This document shows positions 13,705 to 21,884 of a DNA stretch of 24,610 nucleotides, in pieces (the stretch's first letter is position 1; each line of letters starts with the position of its first letter). Origin of the DNA: CAZYWA01 sp964650975 [NCBI: uncultured bacterium] (GTDB taxonomy: Bacteria > JADJOY01); assembly GCA_964650975.1 (NCBI GenBank), contig CAZYWA010000047.1, forward strand, positions 1 to 24,610, written 5' to 3'. The position numbers and the translations under genes were made by a program. The notes under the pieces were generated by a model. That model made no database searches. It saw only the letters and a list, made by a program, of their open reading frames with translations, and was not told the origin of the DNA.

Positions 13705-16314
13705 TCACTGCACGTTCAGGGCGAAATCGTCGACCACGAACGACGTCTGCAGCGAGACGTCCTCTTTGCCGGTCAGGTAGACGCGGATGGTCTGACCCTT
13801 GTACGCGGACACGTCGAAGCTCTTCTGCACGTAGCCGGTGTTCTTGTTCAGGTTCGAGTAGGTCGCGAGCGTGGTGAGCACGGTGTTCGACGAGTTGCGG
13901 ATCGTCACCGCGAGCGTGTCGTACGCCGTGGTGGTGGTGGTCTCCGCGGTGTCGATGTGCAGCCAGAACGAGAGCGTCGCGGTGGTGACGGTCGAGGGGA
14001 TGGTCACCTGCTGGTAGAGCGTGTCGGTGTGGGTGGAGCCGTAGCCGTCGAGCCAGGCTTTCCACGAGCCCGAGTGCGCGGCCTCGCCGGTCGAGCCGTC
14101 GATCACGCCCGCCGTCGCCACCCACGGTGACGCGGTACCGGTCTCGAAGCCGGCGTTGCCGAGCAACTGCTGCGAGCCGCCGCCGCCGCCGCTCGACGTG
14201 ACGGTGAGCGCCACGGTGGCGGTGTGGGTGATGCTGCTGCCGGTGCCGGTCACGGTGATGGTGTAGCTGCCGGCTGCGGTGGAGGCGCCGACGGCGATGG
14301 TCATCGCCGAGCTGCCCGAGCCGGGCGCCGCGATCGAGGTCGGGCTGAACGAAACGGTGGTGCCGGTGGGCGCGCCGCTCGCGGAGAGCGACACCGCCGC
14401 GTTGAAGCCGCCCGAAACGGTGGTGGAGACCGTCGACGAGCCGTTGGTGCCCTGAACGACCGAGACCGAAGCAGGCGACGCCGAGATCGCGAAATCAGGA
14501 GTCGGCGAGGTGCCGCCCCACGCGTTGATGAGCGCCGCGCCGTCGACGGTGCCGAGACCGGTCACCTGGTCGTAGCCGGTGCCGGCGCTGAAGCCGGTGA
14601 CGCCCGGGACGCTGTTGTTGCCCGAGGTGACGTCGTGGAACACCGACGGGTTGCTGGCGCGCAGCGGATAGAGAACCGTGTTCGCGTTGCCCTGCCGAGC
14701 GCCGGTCTTGCCGACGACCAGCGCCATGAGGCCCGCGAACGATGGCGACGAGGCCGAGGTGCCGCCCACCGCGCCGAGGCCCGACGCGCTCGCGGTGTGT
14801 CCTTGGACGATGAGGTAGCCGTCGTGCGACGCCGCGGTCAGCGAGATATCGGGAACGTCGCGCTTGCCGTCCGCCGGGACGCCGGTGCCGGTCTGCCACG
14901 AAGGCTTCGCATAGAGCGTGCTGGTGCCGCCGCTCGAGGCCCACAGGCCCGAGCCGCCCGACACGTTGCCGCTCTCGTTCCACGCCACTTCCGGGATGTA
15001 GGAAAGCGCCGAGCCGTCGCTCGAGCTGTTGGTCGACGACCAGTAGCTGCCCGAGCCCTCGTTGAACTGCGAACCGCCGATGCAGATGTTGTACGGCGTC
15101 GAGCACAGGCCCGACACGGCCTTGCCCGAGCCCGTGGTGTCGCTGCCGCCGTTGCAGCCCGCGGCGCCGCTGTCGCCCGACGACACGAACGCGCTGATGC
15201 CCTGGCTCGCGGCCTGCGACCACATGTTGTTGTAGAAGGTGTTCTCGGTCGAGCCCATCGACGACTCGCACTGGCCGAAGCTGGTGCTCATGGTGTCGGC
15301 GAGGTTGTTGTTGACGATGTACTGGGCCGAGAGATCGACGCCGTCGGTCGAGGCGGTCGACTTCGAGATCACGAACTTGAGCGCCGCGTTCTTGGCGACG
15401 GCGCCCGACCACTCGACGTCGAGGTCGGCCTCGGTCTCCTCACCGCTGCCCAGATCGCCCGGATCCGTGCCGTTGTGCACGAACGTGGGGTCGTTGGCGG
15501 GCAGCCCGAAGAGCGTGCGGAAGTACTGCACGTCGGCGAGCTTGATGTCGGTGCGGCCCACGATCGCGACGGTCCGTCCCGCGCCCGTGTAGCCGGCCGA
15601 GTAGGCGCTGTTCAGGTCGTAGATGGTCGCGAAGTCGGGCGGCGCCACGTAGTGCGAGCTGCCGCTCGTGTAGTCCGGGTCGTTGTCGAGCGGCTTGAAC
15701 CCGTTGTTGTGCGCGGGGCGCGGGAAATCGTGCAGCGTCACGACGCCGTTCACGATGTCGGCGAGCGCCCGGGGGATCGACGCGGGCGTCGAGTTGGCGT
15801 GATAGATCCGGCCGCCCACTTGGTAGTTGTGGATCGAGGTGGCGAAGGCCTTCTCGACCTGCCGCGCCGTGCCGCTGAAGTTGATCCAGCCGCGGCCCTT
15901 GGCGACCTCGTCGATGGTGAAGCCGTGGCTGGTGAGCCAGCCGGTCACCGAGTCGAGGTCGTCGTCGCTGAGACCGAACTGGGCGCCGAACTGCTCGGGC
16001 GTCAGCCAGTGGTGGTAGAGCGGCGACTTGGGGTCGTGCAGGCCGGCCAGCAACTTGTCGAGCCGAGCTTGCGCGCGGGGGCGCGTCTTGAGCGAGAGAA
16101 TCATGCGATCCATGCGCATGTTCAGGTCCGCGGGGCCGGCGTCGGCTTGCGGCGAGGCGAGCGGATGGACGCCGCCGCTCGACGCAGCGCGAACGCTATC
16201 GTCGATCTGACGAGTCTTGGCGGCGTGGGCGGTCGACGCGAGGCCGCCTCCCAGCACCATCGCGCACAGTGCCAGTGCGCAGAGAGTGATCCAGCGACGA
16301 GTCTTGGAGTGCAT
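13705..16314 (-). CDS. Secreted S53 (sedolisin/kumamolisin-type) peptidase with accessory domains
   Basis: The 869-residue product has a signal peptide cleaved near STAHA-31. A pro-kumamolisin propeptide follows at about 64-198 (YHHWLTPEQFG, FGLSDDDL). The S53 catalytic domain spans about 222-600. The catalytic Glu and Asp fit E295 and D299 in EADLDVEW, the oxyanion Asp is D381 in SSGDSGA, and the nucleophile is S520 in GGTSASSP. Calcium ligands are expected around D561 (FHDVTSG) and D582 (TGYDQVTGLG). An Ig-like domain follows at about 607-705, then a SSGGGGGSQQ linker. The C-terminal beta-sandwich at about 715-869 begins NAGFETGTASPW and resembles MAM or carbohydrate-binding jelly rolls. 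S53 peptidases are acid-active serine-carboxyl endopeptidases activated by propeptide removal. A good promoter and a leader hairpin precede the gene. Confidence 0.96.
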   Translation of the reverse strand: MHSKTRRWITLCALALCAMVLGGGLASTAHAAKTRQIDDSVRAASSGGVHPLASPQADAGPADLNMRMDRMILSLKTRPRAQARLDKLLAGLHDPKSPLYHHWLTPEQFGAQFGLSDDDLDSVTGWLTSHGFTIDEVAKGRGWINFSGTARQVEKAFATSIHNYQVGGRIYHANSTPASIPRALADIVNGVVTLHDFPRPAHNNGFKPLDNDPDYTSGSSHYVAPPDFATIYDLNSAYSAGYTGAGRTVAIVGRTDIKLADVQYFRTLFGLPANDPTFVHNGTDPGDLGSGEETEADLDVEWSGAVAKNAALKFVISKSTASTDGVDLSAQYIVNNNLADTMSTSFGQCESSMGSTENTFYNNMWSQAASQGISAFVSSGDSGAAGCNGGSDTTGSGKAVSGLCSTPYNICIGGSQFNEGSGSYWSSTNSSSDGSALSYIPEVAWNESGNVSGGSGLWASSGGTSTLYAKPSWQTGTGVPADGKRDVPDISLTAASHDGYLIVQGHTASASGLGAVGGTSASSPSFAGLMALVVGKTGARQGNANTVLYPLRASNPSVFHDVTSGNNSVPGVTGFSAGTGYDQVTGLGTVDGAALINAWGGTSPTPDFAISASPASVSVVQGTNGSSTVSTTVSGGFNAAVSLSASGAPTGTTVSFSPTSIAAPGSGSSAMTIAVGASTAAGSYTITVTGTGSSITHTATVALTVTSSGGGGGSQQLLGNAGFETGTASPWVATAGVIDGSTGEAAHSGSWKAWLDGYGSTHTDTLYQQVTIPSTVTTATLSFWLHIDTAETTTTTAYDTLAVTIRNSSNTVLTTLATYSNLNKNTGYVQKSFDVSAYKGQTIRVYLTGKEDVSLQTSFVVDDFALNVQ

Positions 16315-16336
16315 AGGCCTCTCTTCTCCTTCGTGT

Positions 16337-16359
16337 CACCGGCGGACCTCCCGCCGGTG
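16337..16359 (-). promoter_or_regulatory. Leader hairpin upstream of the S53 gene
   Basis: CACCGGCGG and CCGCCGGTG are exact reverse complements around a five-base loop, which reads GAGGT in the transcript. The hairpin ends 22 bases before the ATG, just upstream of the AAGGAG ribosome site. It could stabilise the message or affect translation. Confidence 0.5.
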
Positions 16360-16420
16360 GTAATGCACGTTGTTTTTGGGGGTGAAACCGGGGCCCCGCG
16401 GCCCTCAAGGAAGTAGCTTG

Positions 16421-16450
16421 TTTGTACGCCGGCTCGACGCGGCGTGTCAA
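16421..16450 (-). promoter_or_regulatory. Sigma70-like promoter for the S53 peptidase gene
   Basis: On the minus strand, TTGACA (16450-16445) is followed by 18 bases and then TACAAA (16426-16421). The -35 is consensus and the -10 matches TATAAT at four of six. A T-rich TGTTTTTTC segment precedes the -35 like an UP element. The expected leader is about 100 bases and carries the hairpin. Confidence 0.6.
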
Positions 16451-16512
16451 GAAAAAACAGGCACTGGGGCGCGGATTTCTACGCGCGATCGTCAACGCCG
16501 ATCAGGGCACAA

Positions 16513-18186
16513 TCAGGGCGAGCTGGCGGTCCAGGCCGAGGTGTTTCCCGACTCGAGACCGTCGCCGAAGATCGGGATCACCTCGTGGGCCCCGACGTCG
16601 CAGATGACCGTACCGTTGAAGTCGCTGTCCGCCGGGCGTGCCAGGCCGCGCGCGTCGGTGGTGGGGCAGCTCGAGTTGAGGGCGGTGTCGATCGCGGTGC
16701 TGGTCGAGAGGAGCAAGTAGGTGGCGATGGTCGAGCCGTAGTGGCCGAGCGGCGAGAGCCCGAGCGCCGCGGCCGATAGCGTGTTGTGGTCGTTGCCCAG
16801 ATGAAACGAGCAACTGTCGCCCGGGCTCTCGATGTTGCCGCCCAGCGACGAGATGGCGCCCCCGCCCTGGGTGTGGCACGAGCCGTCGAGGATCGTGTTC
16901 ACGGAAGCGAGATCGCCGCTCTCGACCAGCATCGCGGTGCTGGCGTCGGACGCGGTGTTGCCGCTCATGGTCACGTTGCCGAGCCCGGAGGTGCCGGAGG
17001 AGGCGAGATGCATGCCGCCGCCCGACGTGGCCGAGTTGCCGCTCAGCGTGACGTCGACGAGGCCCGAGATGCCGTGGTCGTCGAGACCGCCGCCTAACCC
17101 GCCGGCTCTGTTCGAATCGAGGGTCGAGGCGGAAAGCACCAGCGAACCCAGATTCTCGATGCCGCCGCCGTCGGCCGGCGTGGTGTTGAGCGCCAGCGTC
17201 GTGCTGGTCATCGAGACCGTCGCGTTGAGCGCGATCGAGAGGCCGCCGCCGCCCGCGGTGGCGTCGTTGGCGACGATGGTGGCGTCGCCGATTCCGCCGG
17301 CCTGGGACGCGACGTAGATCGCGCCGCCTTTCCCGCCAGCCGAGTTGTGCTCCATGTCGACCTGGCCCGCGGTGAGGCCGCCGTCGACCCACACCGCGCC
17401 GCCCGAGCCTCCCGCCTGGTTGTGGTCGAACGATGTGGTGCCCAGCGCCAGACTGGTGTTGGCTCCCACCGACGCGAGCGCGCCGCCGTCCCCGTCGGCC
17501 TGGTTGTTCGACATCACCACACTGCCAAGGACGGCGGTTTGCGAGCTGTAGATCCCGCCGCCCGACCCGCCACCGGTGACGGTGTTACCGCTCACCACGC
17601 CGCCGACCAGGCTGAGACTCTGGGAATTGAGGATTCCGCCGCCGGTGGCGAGAGCCACTGTGGCCTGATTGCCGGTCACGGTGCAGCCGAACAGCGTCAG
17701 GATGCCGGCGTTTCGGATGCCGCCGCCTCCTTCGCCGTCGGTGGAGAGGTAGCCGCCCTGGATGGTGAGCGAGCTCATGTTGACCGTGGCGGACGCGGCG
17801 ATGTCGAAGACGCGGTCGCCGAGCCCGCTAGGCCCACCCGCGTCGATGGTGACGGGTCCAGGGGAGAGGTTGATGATGTTCAGGTTTTCCTTGATGTCGA
17901 GATCGCCGGTGGCGGCGTCGTCCTCGCCACTGCCGGCGATGGTGAGGTGGTAGGTGCCGGGGGTGAGGAACATCACGGCGTCGGTGCCGGCATTGGCGTT
18001 GGCCGCGGAGATCGCGCCGCGCAGCGTGCAGTCGCCGGGAGCGGTCGAGCATAGGGACACCACGGCATCGTCGAAGCGATCCACGACGTAATTCGCCGCG
18101 CGCACCGGCTCGGGGAGTAAGGCGACGGCCAGACCGACGATCGCGAAAGTGCCCAAATGAAGCCGAAAAATCGCGCTGTTCGTCAC
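16513..18186 (-). CDS. Secreted right-handed beta-helix protein with CSLREA-like motif and DGLESG tail
   Basis: The product has 557 residues from the GTG at 18186. AGGAGG a few bases upstream makes this start better than the in-frame 18228. A signal peptide ends near PVRA-30. C53-TLRGAISAANA is the CSLREA-type motif seen at the start of bacterial surface beta-helices. Residues about 75-510 consist of repeated coils of roughly 20-25 residues with GGGI, GGAL and SGNTA turns and alternating hydrophobic strands (LTIQGG, TVTGNQ, VTMSGN), characteristic of pectate-lyase-like or polymorphic outer-membrane folds. I see no catalytic set, so an adhesive or binding role is as likely as glycan cleavage. 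The C-terminal IFGDGLESGNTSAWT matches the tail of the protein encoded at 12718-13440. Confidence 0.88.
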   Translation of the reverse strand: MTNSAIFRLHLGTFAIVGLAVALLPEPVRAANYVVDRFDDAVVSLCSTAPGDCTLRGAISAANANAGTDAVMFLTPGTYHLTIAGSGEDDAATGDLDIKENLNIINLSPGPVTIDAGGPSGLGDRVFDIAASATVNMSSLTIQGGYLSTDGEGGGGIRNAGILTLFGCTVTGNQATVALATGGGILNSQSLSLVGGVVSGNTVTGGGSGGGIYSSQTAVLGSVVMSNNQADGDGGALASVGANTSLALGTTSFDHNQAGGSGGAVWVDGGLTAGQVDMEHNSAGGKGGAIYVASQAGGIGDATIVANDATAGGGGLSIALNATVSMTSTTLALNTTPADGGGIENLGSLVLSASTLDSNRAGGLGGGLDDHGISGLVDVTLSGNSATSGGGMHLASSGTSGLGNVTMSGNTASDASTAMLVESGDLASVNTILDGSCHTQGGGAISSLGGNIESPGDSCSFHLGNDHNTLSAAALGLSPLGHYGSTIATYLLLSTSTAIDTALNSSCPTTDARGLARPADSDFNGTVICDVGAHEVIPIFGDGLESGNTSAWTASSP

Positions 18187-18430
18187 CGACCCCTCCTCCC
18201 AGGGTGCGAAACGCGCGGATGCTACCACGGGTTTCCCCGCGCGCTGGACGCTGCTTTTGCGGGGCGTTGTCGCAGTTTTCCGATCTTAGGCGTCGGGCGC
18301 CGGCCGTCCGCCTCGCACGGCCACCGGACGTCCGTCGCCCAAGCCGGTCCAGGTGGGCAAAGTGAGACACGACCCATGCGCTCGACGAATCGGGATCGAG
18401 CGATCGGCGGGACGCGAGAGGAACGGACCG
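18187..18430. other. 244-base gap between beta-helix and sulfatase-like genes
   Basis: No gene is seen here. On the minus strand it holds the AGGAGG ribosome site of the beta-helix gene (about 18194-18199) and a six-base-stem hairpin, GGCCGT with ACGGCC. No convincing promoter pair or known riboswitch was recognised. Confidence 0.4.
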
Positions 18431-20749
18431 TCACTCGCCCGCGTAGCCGAGGGCGCGCAGGCTTTCGATCGAGGCGTCGTCGAGCTTGGCGGGGGCGGCG
18501 TCGACGCGCTCCGCCTGGCGTAGCTCGAGGATGCGGGCGAGCTGGATCGCGAGGCGCTCGGCGCGCACCGGCTGCGTCGCCGAGAGCTCGCGCCACTCGG
18601 CGGGGTCGGCAGCCAGATCGTAGAGCTCGACGTGGCCGTCGTGGCCATCGTCGATGTACTTCCAGCGGCCGTCGATGACCGCTTGCCGGTCCCAGGTCTC
18701 GTTGCTGCGTGCCGTGAGCAAGCGTGCCGGCGGCTCGCGGGTGCCGAGGATCGAGCCGCTGAGATCGATGCCGTCCACCAGGTAGCCCTCCGGCATCGCG
18801 GCCTCGGCCGTCGCGCCCTGCGCGAGCGCGAGCAGCGTGGGTAGCAGGTCGACGGTGGTCACGGGCGTCCGCACCACGTGCGGCGGCACGTGCCACGACG
18901 CGGGCGGCTTGACGATGAGCGGCACCCGCACCACCTCCTCGTACACGGTCGACGAGTGCAGCATCATGCCGTGCTCGCCGAATCCCTCGCCGTGGTCCGA
19001 GGTCACCACCAGCAAGGTGTCGTCGAGCAGCCCGGCATCGCTGAGCCGGCCGACGAGCCGCTCGAGCCCGTCGTCGGCGTAGCGGAAGTTCTCGTCGTAG
19101 CGGTCGCGGGCGAAGCTCTGCTCCCAGGGCTCCAGGGTGCCGGTGAGGCGCGGCGAGATCGCACGCCAGGTGGCGATCAGCTCGCGTCTTTCGCCGGAAG
19201 CGAAGATTCCACGGAAGGGCGGCGGCGCCAGGTACGGGTGATGGGGCGGGACCTGGTGCAGATAGACGAACGCCGGGTCCGCCGGATCGCGATTCAAGAA
19301 GCCGAGCGCCAGCTCGTTCAAGGTCTCCGGGATGAGCATCCGCGGGCGCGGTACCTCGGGATCCATCACCGTCGAGTGATCGCGGAACACGTCCACGACC
19401 TCGTCGAACTCGCGAGTCCCGCCGAAGGTCTCCGAGGCGTTGGGATTCGCGGTGATCACGCAGGTCCGCATGCCCAGCCGATGCAGACCTCCCGCGAGGG
19501 TCGGCACCTTGGGGTGCAGCCGGGTGCGGCGCGCGAAGACGCCGTTTCGCTCCGGGTAGAGCCCGGTGAGGATGGCGGCGATCGACGCGATGGTGTACGA
19601 GGCCGGCGCGTACGCGCGCTCGAACCGCACTCCCTCGCGCGCGAGCTGCGCGAGAAAGGGCGACGTGGGCCGCGCGTAACCGTAGGCGCTCGCATGCAGC
19701 GCCGACGCGGCGTCGATGATCACCAGCACGATGCGCTTGGGCGGCGCCGGCGGGAGCACGGCGTGCACCGAGGAATCGCCGGACGAGAGCACCGGACGGT
19801 GAACCAAGAGCTTCGTGACCCGCACCGTGGCGCCGGGCGGACCGGGTGCGCGCACCTCGAGGATCGAGCCCGGTTCGCCGCCGGCGGGAACCCGCGCGGA
19901 GAACGTGAGCGATCGCGTGCCCTCGGTCTGCGCTGTCTGTGCGGTTTGCGCCGGTTGCGCGCTCGGCGCCGGTTTCCAAGGCGGTGAGCCGTCGCGCTCG
20001 ACGGTGACGCCGGCCGCGGCGAGCCCCTCGCCGTCGTCGCTTTCGAGCACCGCCTCGACGCGAGAGCCGGCCGGCAGCTCGAGCGGAAAGCGCACCGCCG
20101 CCGGCGCGCGCAGCAGCCAGGCGCCCGCGTCGAGCTCGGCGGTGGCGGCTTCGGTGGGATCGCGCTGACCTCGCGGGGTGTCGCGAAGCTTGAGGTGGAT
20201 GCGATGGAGCCGCGCGGCGAGCGTCCGCGTGTCGGCGGACGAGGGATCCACGGCCTGCGGCGAGAGCGCGAACGCGAAGCGCAAGGTCAGCTCCGGATGG
20301 CCCTTGGGAAGGGCCCACGCGGGAACCGTGATCTCGACCCTGCGCGTGGCCGGCGTCAGCTCGATCGGTCCCGGATCGAGCGCGCGCGCTCCCGCGAGAA
20401 CGGTGATCGACTGCTGCTGGCCGGCCGCGGAAGGCCCGGGCGAGAGCACCAGCTCGAGGCGGCGCTCGCGCGGCTCGACCACCGTGAAGCGGAGCTTCAC
20501 CTCGGGCGCGGTCGCCCACGATCCGGCTCCTTCCGCGTCCGAGTCGAGCTCGCTCCAGGGTCCCACCAGATCGATCGCCGTGCGCCGGTCGACCGGGTGG
20601 TGGTGGACCGACGGATCCCAGAGCGTGCTCTCGACCACCGTCTGGACCACGGCGTCGGCGCGCGTGAGGTCGAGGGTCTCGCGGGCCGCGCGCTGGCACG
20701 ACACCGCGCCCGCCAGCAGCACCGCGACTAGAAGGAGGTTACGCACCAC
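18431..20749 (-). CDS. Sulfatase-like (alkaline phosphatase superfamily) lipoprotein with Thr nucleophile position
   Basis: The 772-residue product has a lipoprotein signal with lipobox AVS-C18. Residues 25-325 are predicted beta-rich with no recognised domain, including a PAQTAQTAQT linker near 266. The catalytic domain runs from about 338. VLVIIDAASALHASAYGY supplies the first metal Asp (D346). The active-site helix reads YTIASIAAILTGLYP, with T386 where sulfatases carry the Cys/Ser that becomes formylglycine. TSDHGEGFGEHG supplies D585, H586 and H593. Thr at this position is typical of phosphoethanolamine transferases and LTA-synthase-like members, so a phosphotransferase or phosphodiesterase role is more likely than sulfate ester cleavage. 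The C-terminal LRALGYAGE is a common end in this group. The start is GTG 20749; the ribosome site is weak. Confidence 0.9.
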   Translation of the reverse strand: MVRNLLLVAVLLAGAVSCQRAARETLDLTRADAVVQTVVESTLWDPSVHHHPVDRRTAIDLVGPWSELDSDAEGAGSWATAPEVKLRFTVVEPRERRLELVLSPGPSAAGQQQSITVLAGARALDPGPIELTPATRRVEITVPAWALPKGHPELTLRFAFALSPQAVDPSSADTRTLAARLHRIHLKLRDTPRGQRDPTEAATAELDAGAWLLRAPAAVRFPLELPAGSRVEAVLESDDGEGLAAAGVTVERDGSPPWKPAPSAQPAQTAQTAQTEGTRSLTFSARVPAGGEPGSILEVRAPGPPGATVRVTKLLVHRPVLSSGDSSVHAVLPPAPPKRIVLVIIDAASALHASAYGYARPTSPFLAQLAREGVRFERAYAPASYTIASIAAILTGLYPERNGVFARRTRLHPKVPTLAGGLHRLGMRTCVITANPNASETFGGTREFDEVVDVFRDHSTVMDPEVPRPRMLIPETLNELALGFLNRDPADPAFVYLHQVPPHHPYLAPPPFRGIFASGERRELIATWRAISPRLTGTLEPWEQSFARDRYDENFRYADDGLERLVGRLSDAGLLDDTLLVVTSDHGEGFGEHGMMLHSSTVYEEVVRVPLIVKPPASWHVPPHVVRTPVTTVDLLPTLLALAQGATAEAAMPEGYLVDGIDLSGSILGTREPPARLLTARSNETWDRQAVIDGRWKYIDDGHDGHVELYDLAADPAEWRELSATQPVRAERLAIQLARILELRQAERVDAAPAKLDDASIESLRALGYAGE

Positions 20750-20832
20750 GCCGAAGTGTCGCCCTGCTCGAAGCCGTAGCGAAGATCACCGCGACGCTCG
20801 AGAAGCACGAGCGAAAGCGGTGAGACGCCTGT

Positions 20833-21660
20833 TCAAAGCCGCTCGATCTCGCGCTCGCGGCAGGTAGGGCACATGCCGTGGGTGATCGTCGGGCGCCCGG
20901 AGAGGTAATGCTCGACCGGCTGCCATTCGCCGTGGTCGTCGAGGATGCGCTTGCACCAGGCGCACATCCTGAGGATCGCGTGCAGGTCACGAATCTCGTT
21001 TCGCGCGCGCAAGTAGCTGGCCTCGGACTGTGCCAGGAACGCGAGCAGGTAAATCGCCACCATCGCGAAGGTGGTGATGTTGACGGCCACGTAGGGCGCG
21101 TAGAGGAACTCGGCGCCCAGGTTCTTGTTGGCGAGCAACGGAGCGTAAGGGAGCACGCCGTTCGCCTCGAGCAGCACCAGTGCCACGTAACCAGCGAGCG
21201 TGGCCGCCAGGTAGCGCCACGCCACCTGCGAGCCGAGCAGCCGCTGCGACACCGTCACGTAAACCAGGAGCAGGAACGCGTTGGGGTTGCTCTGGCTTCC
21301 CGCCAGGTGCATGTGGCCCAGCACGAACGGCAGCCCCACGGCGAGCAGCGCGTGGCAGCTCCGGCGGTAGACCGGCGACGCCACCGAGGTCCTGGCCTGG
21401 GTGCGCCCGTTGACCGTTCGGAAGAGCGCCAGGCAAGCGATCATCGCCAGATTCATGGCCAGCGAGAACGGCACCGAGCTGGGATCGGTGTGCGCGTCCC
21501 TGTGGTGGACCAGAGAAGCGGCGACCGCGATCTCCGCGAGCGAATACACGGTCAGGAACGCCATCATCACGCTGGTGACCTGGATCGCGAACTCGCGACG
21601 GCTCAGCACTTCGCCGCCCTCGAGCTCTTCGACGGACGTATCGACACTCAAGGTTTCCAT
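20833..21660 (-). CDS. Six-helix membrane protein with C-terminal CxxC...SHGICPxC-type motif
   Basis: The 275-residue product has hydrophobic segments at about 26-48, 63-82, 102-117, 125-140, 146-165 and 186-211. A short charged helix (SEASYLRARNEIRDLHAIL) follows, then a four-Cys tail: C233-AW-C236-KRILDDHGEW, and THGM-C264-PT-C267. Similar tails (CxWCKxIRDxxGxW...SHGICPxC) are found after PAS, GAF or receiver domains in bacterial signalling proteins, so a membrane sensor or zinc/redox-responsive adaptor is plausible. No kinase, cyclase or DNA-binding domain is present. The reading frame continues upstream to 22437 only as a shadow of the amidase gene. ATG 21660 is the first codon with real protein character. 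Confidence 0.85.
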   Translation of the reverse strand: METLSVDTSVEELEGGEVLSRREFAIQVTSVMMAFLTVYSLAEIAVAASLVHHRDAHTDPSSVPFSLAMNLAMIACLALFRTVNGRTQARTSVASPVYRRSCHALLAVGLPFVLGHMHLAGSQSNPNAFLLLVYVTVSQRLLGSQVAWRYLAATLAGYVALVLLEANGVLPYAPLLANKNLGAEFLYAPYVAVNITTFAMVAIYLLAFLAQSEASYLRARNEIRDLHAILRMCAWCKRILDDHGEWQPVEHYLSGRPTITHGMCPTCREREIERL

Positions 21661-21760
21661 CCGATGAATCCAGGCCGGCTCCCGCCGTGCCGGCCGTCCC
21701 GGATCTTGCCGCGCGCGGCCCAGCGTCACAAGTGGCCCCTCGGCCGAGTAGTCCGGAGAA

Positions 21761-21833
21761 GGGCGGCGGTCCCTCGCCGCCGCAGAGCTTCGTCGCGATG
21801 GAACGCTGCGGACGCGACGGAGCGCGTCCTCCC
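21761..21833 (-). repeat. Two-hairpin interspersed repeat, copy C
   Basis: Read on the minus strand, hairpin 1 (21829-21810) has arms GGACGCG and CGCGTCC around CTCCGT, identical to copy A. Hairpin 2 (21785-21761 region) has arms GCGGCGG and CCGCCGC around CGAGGGA. Hairpin 2 therefore keeps the loop of copies A and B on a different but fully paired stem. The element lies 51 bases after the amidase stop codon and in the amidase orientation. Confidence 0.85.
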
Positions 21834-21884
21834 ACTGCATCCGAGCGAGGTGGGGCCGCGCGGCGGCGGAACCGCGCCGGGAAA

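Noticed and set aside
14224-16416. 730-residue plus-strand ORF opposite the S53 peptidase
   Set aside because: It is a repetitive Arg/Gly/Ala composition mirroring the peptidase codons and has no recognisable motif.
16513-18186. Repeated GCC/GCCGCCG-rich DNA that might suggest a tandem repeat or CRISPR
   Set aside because: The periodicity comes from beta-helix coils rich in Gly and Ser. Units differ in sequence and length, and there are no identical direct repeats with unique spacers.
18222-20699. 825-residue minus-strand ORF in another frame of the sulfatase-like gene
   Set aside because: It is Arg/Ala-rich shadow sequence. The competing frame has a lipobox, metal motifs and an active-site helix.
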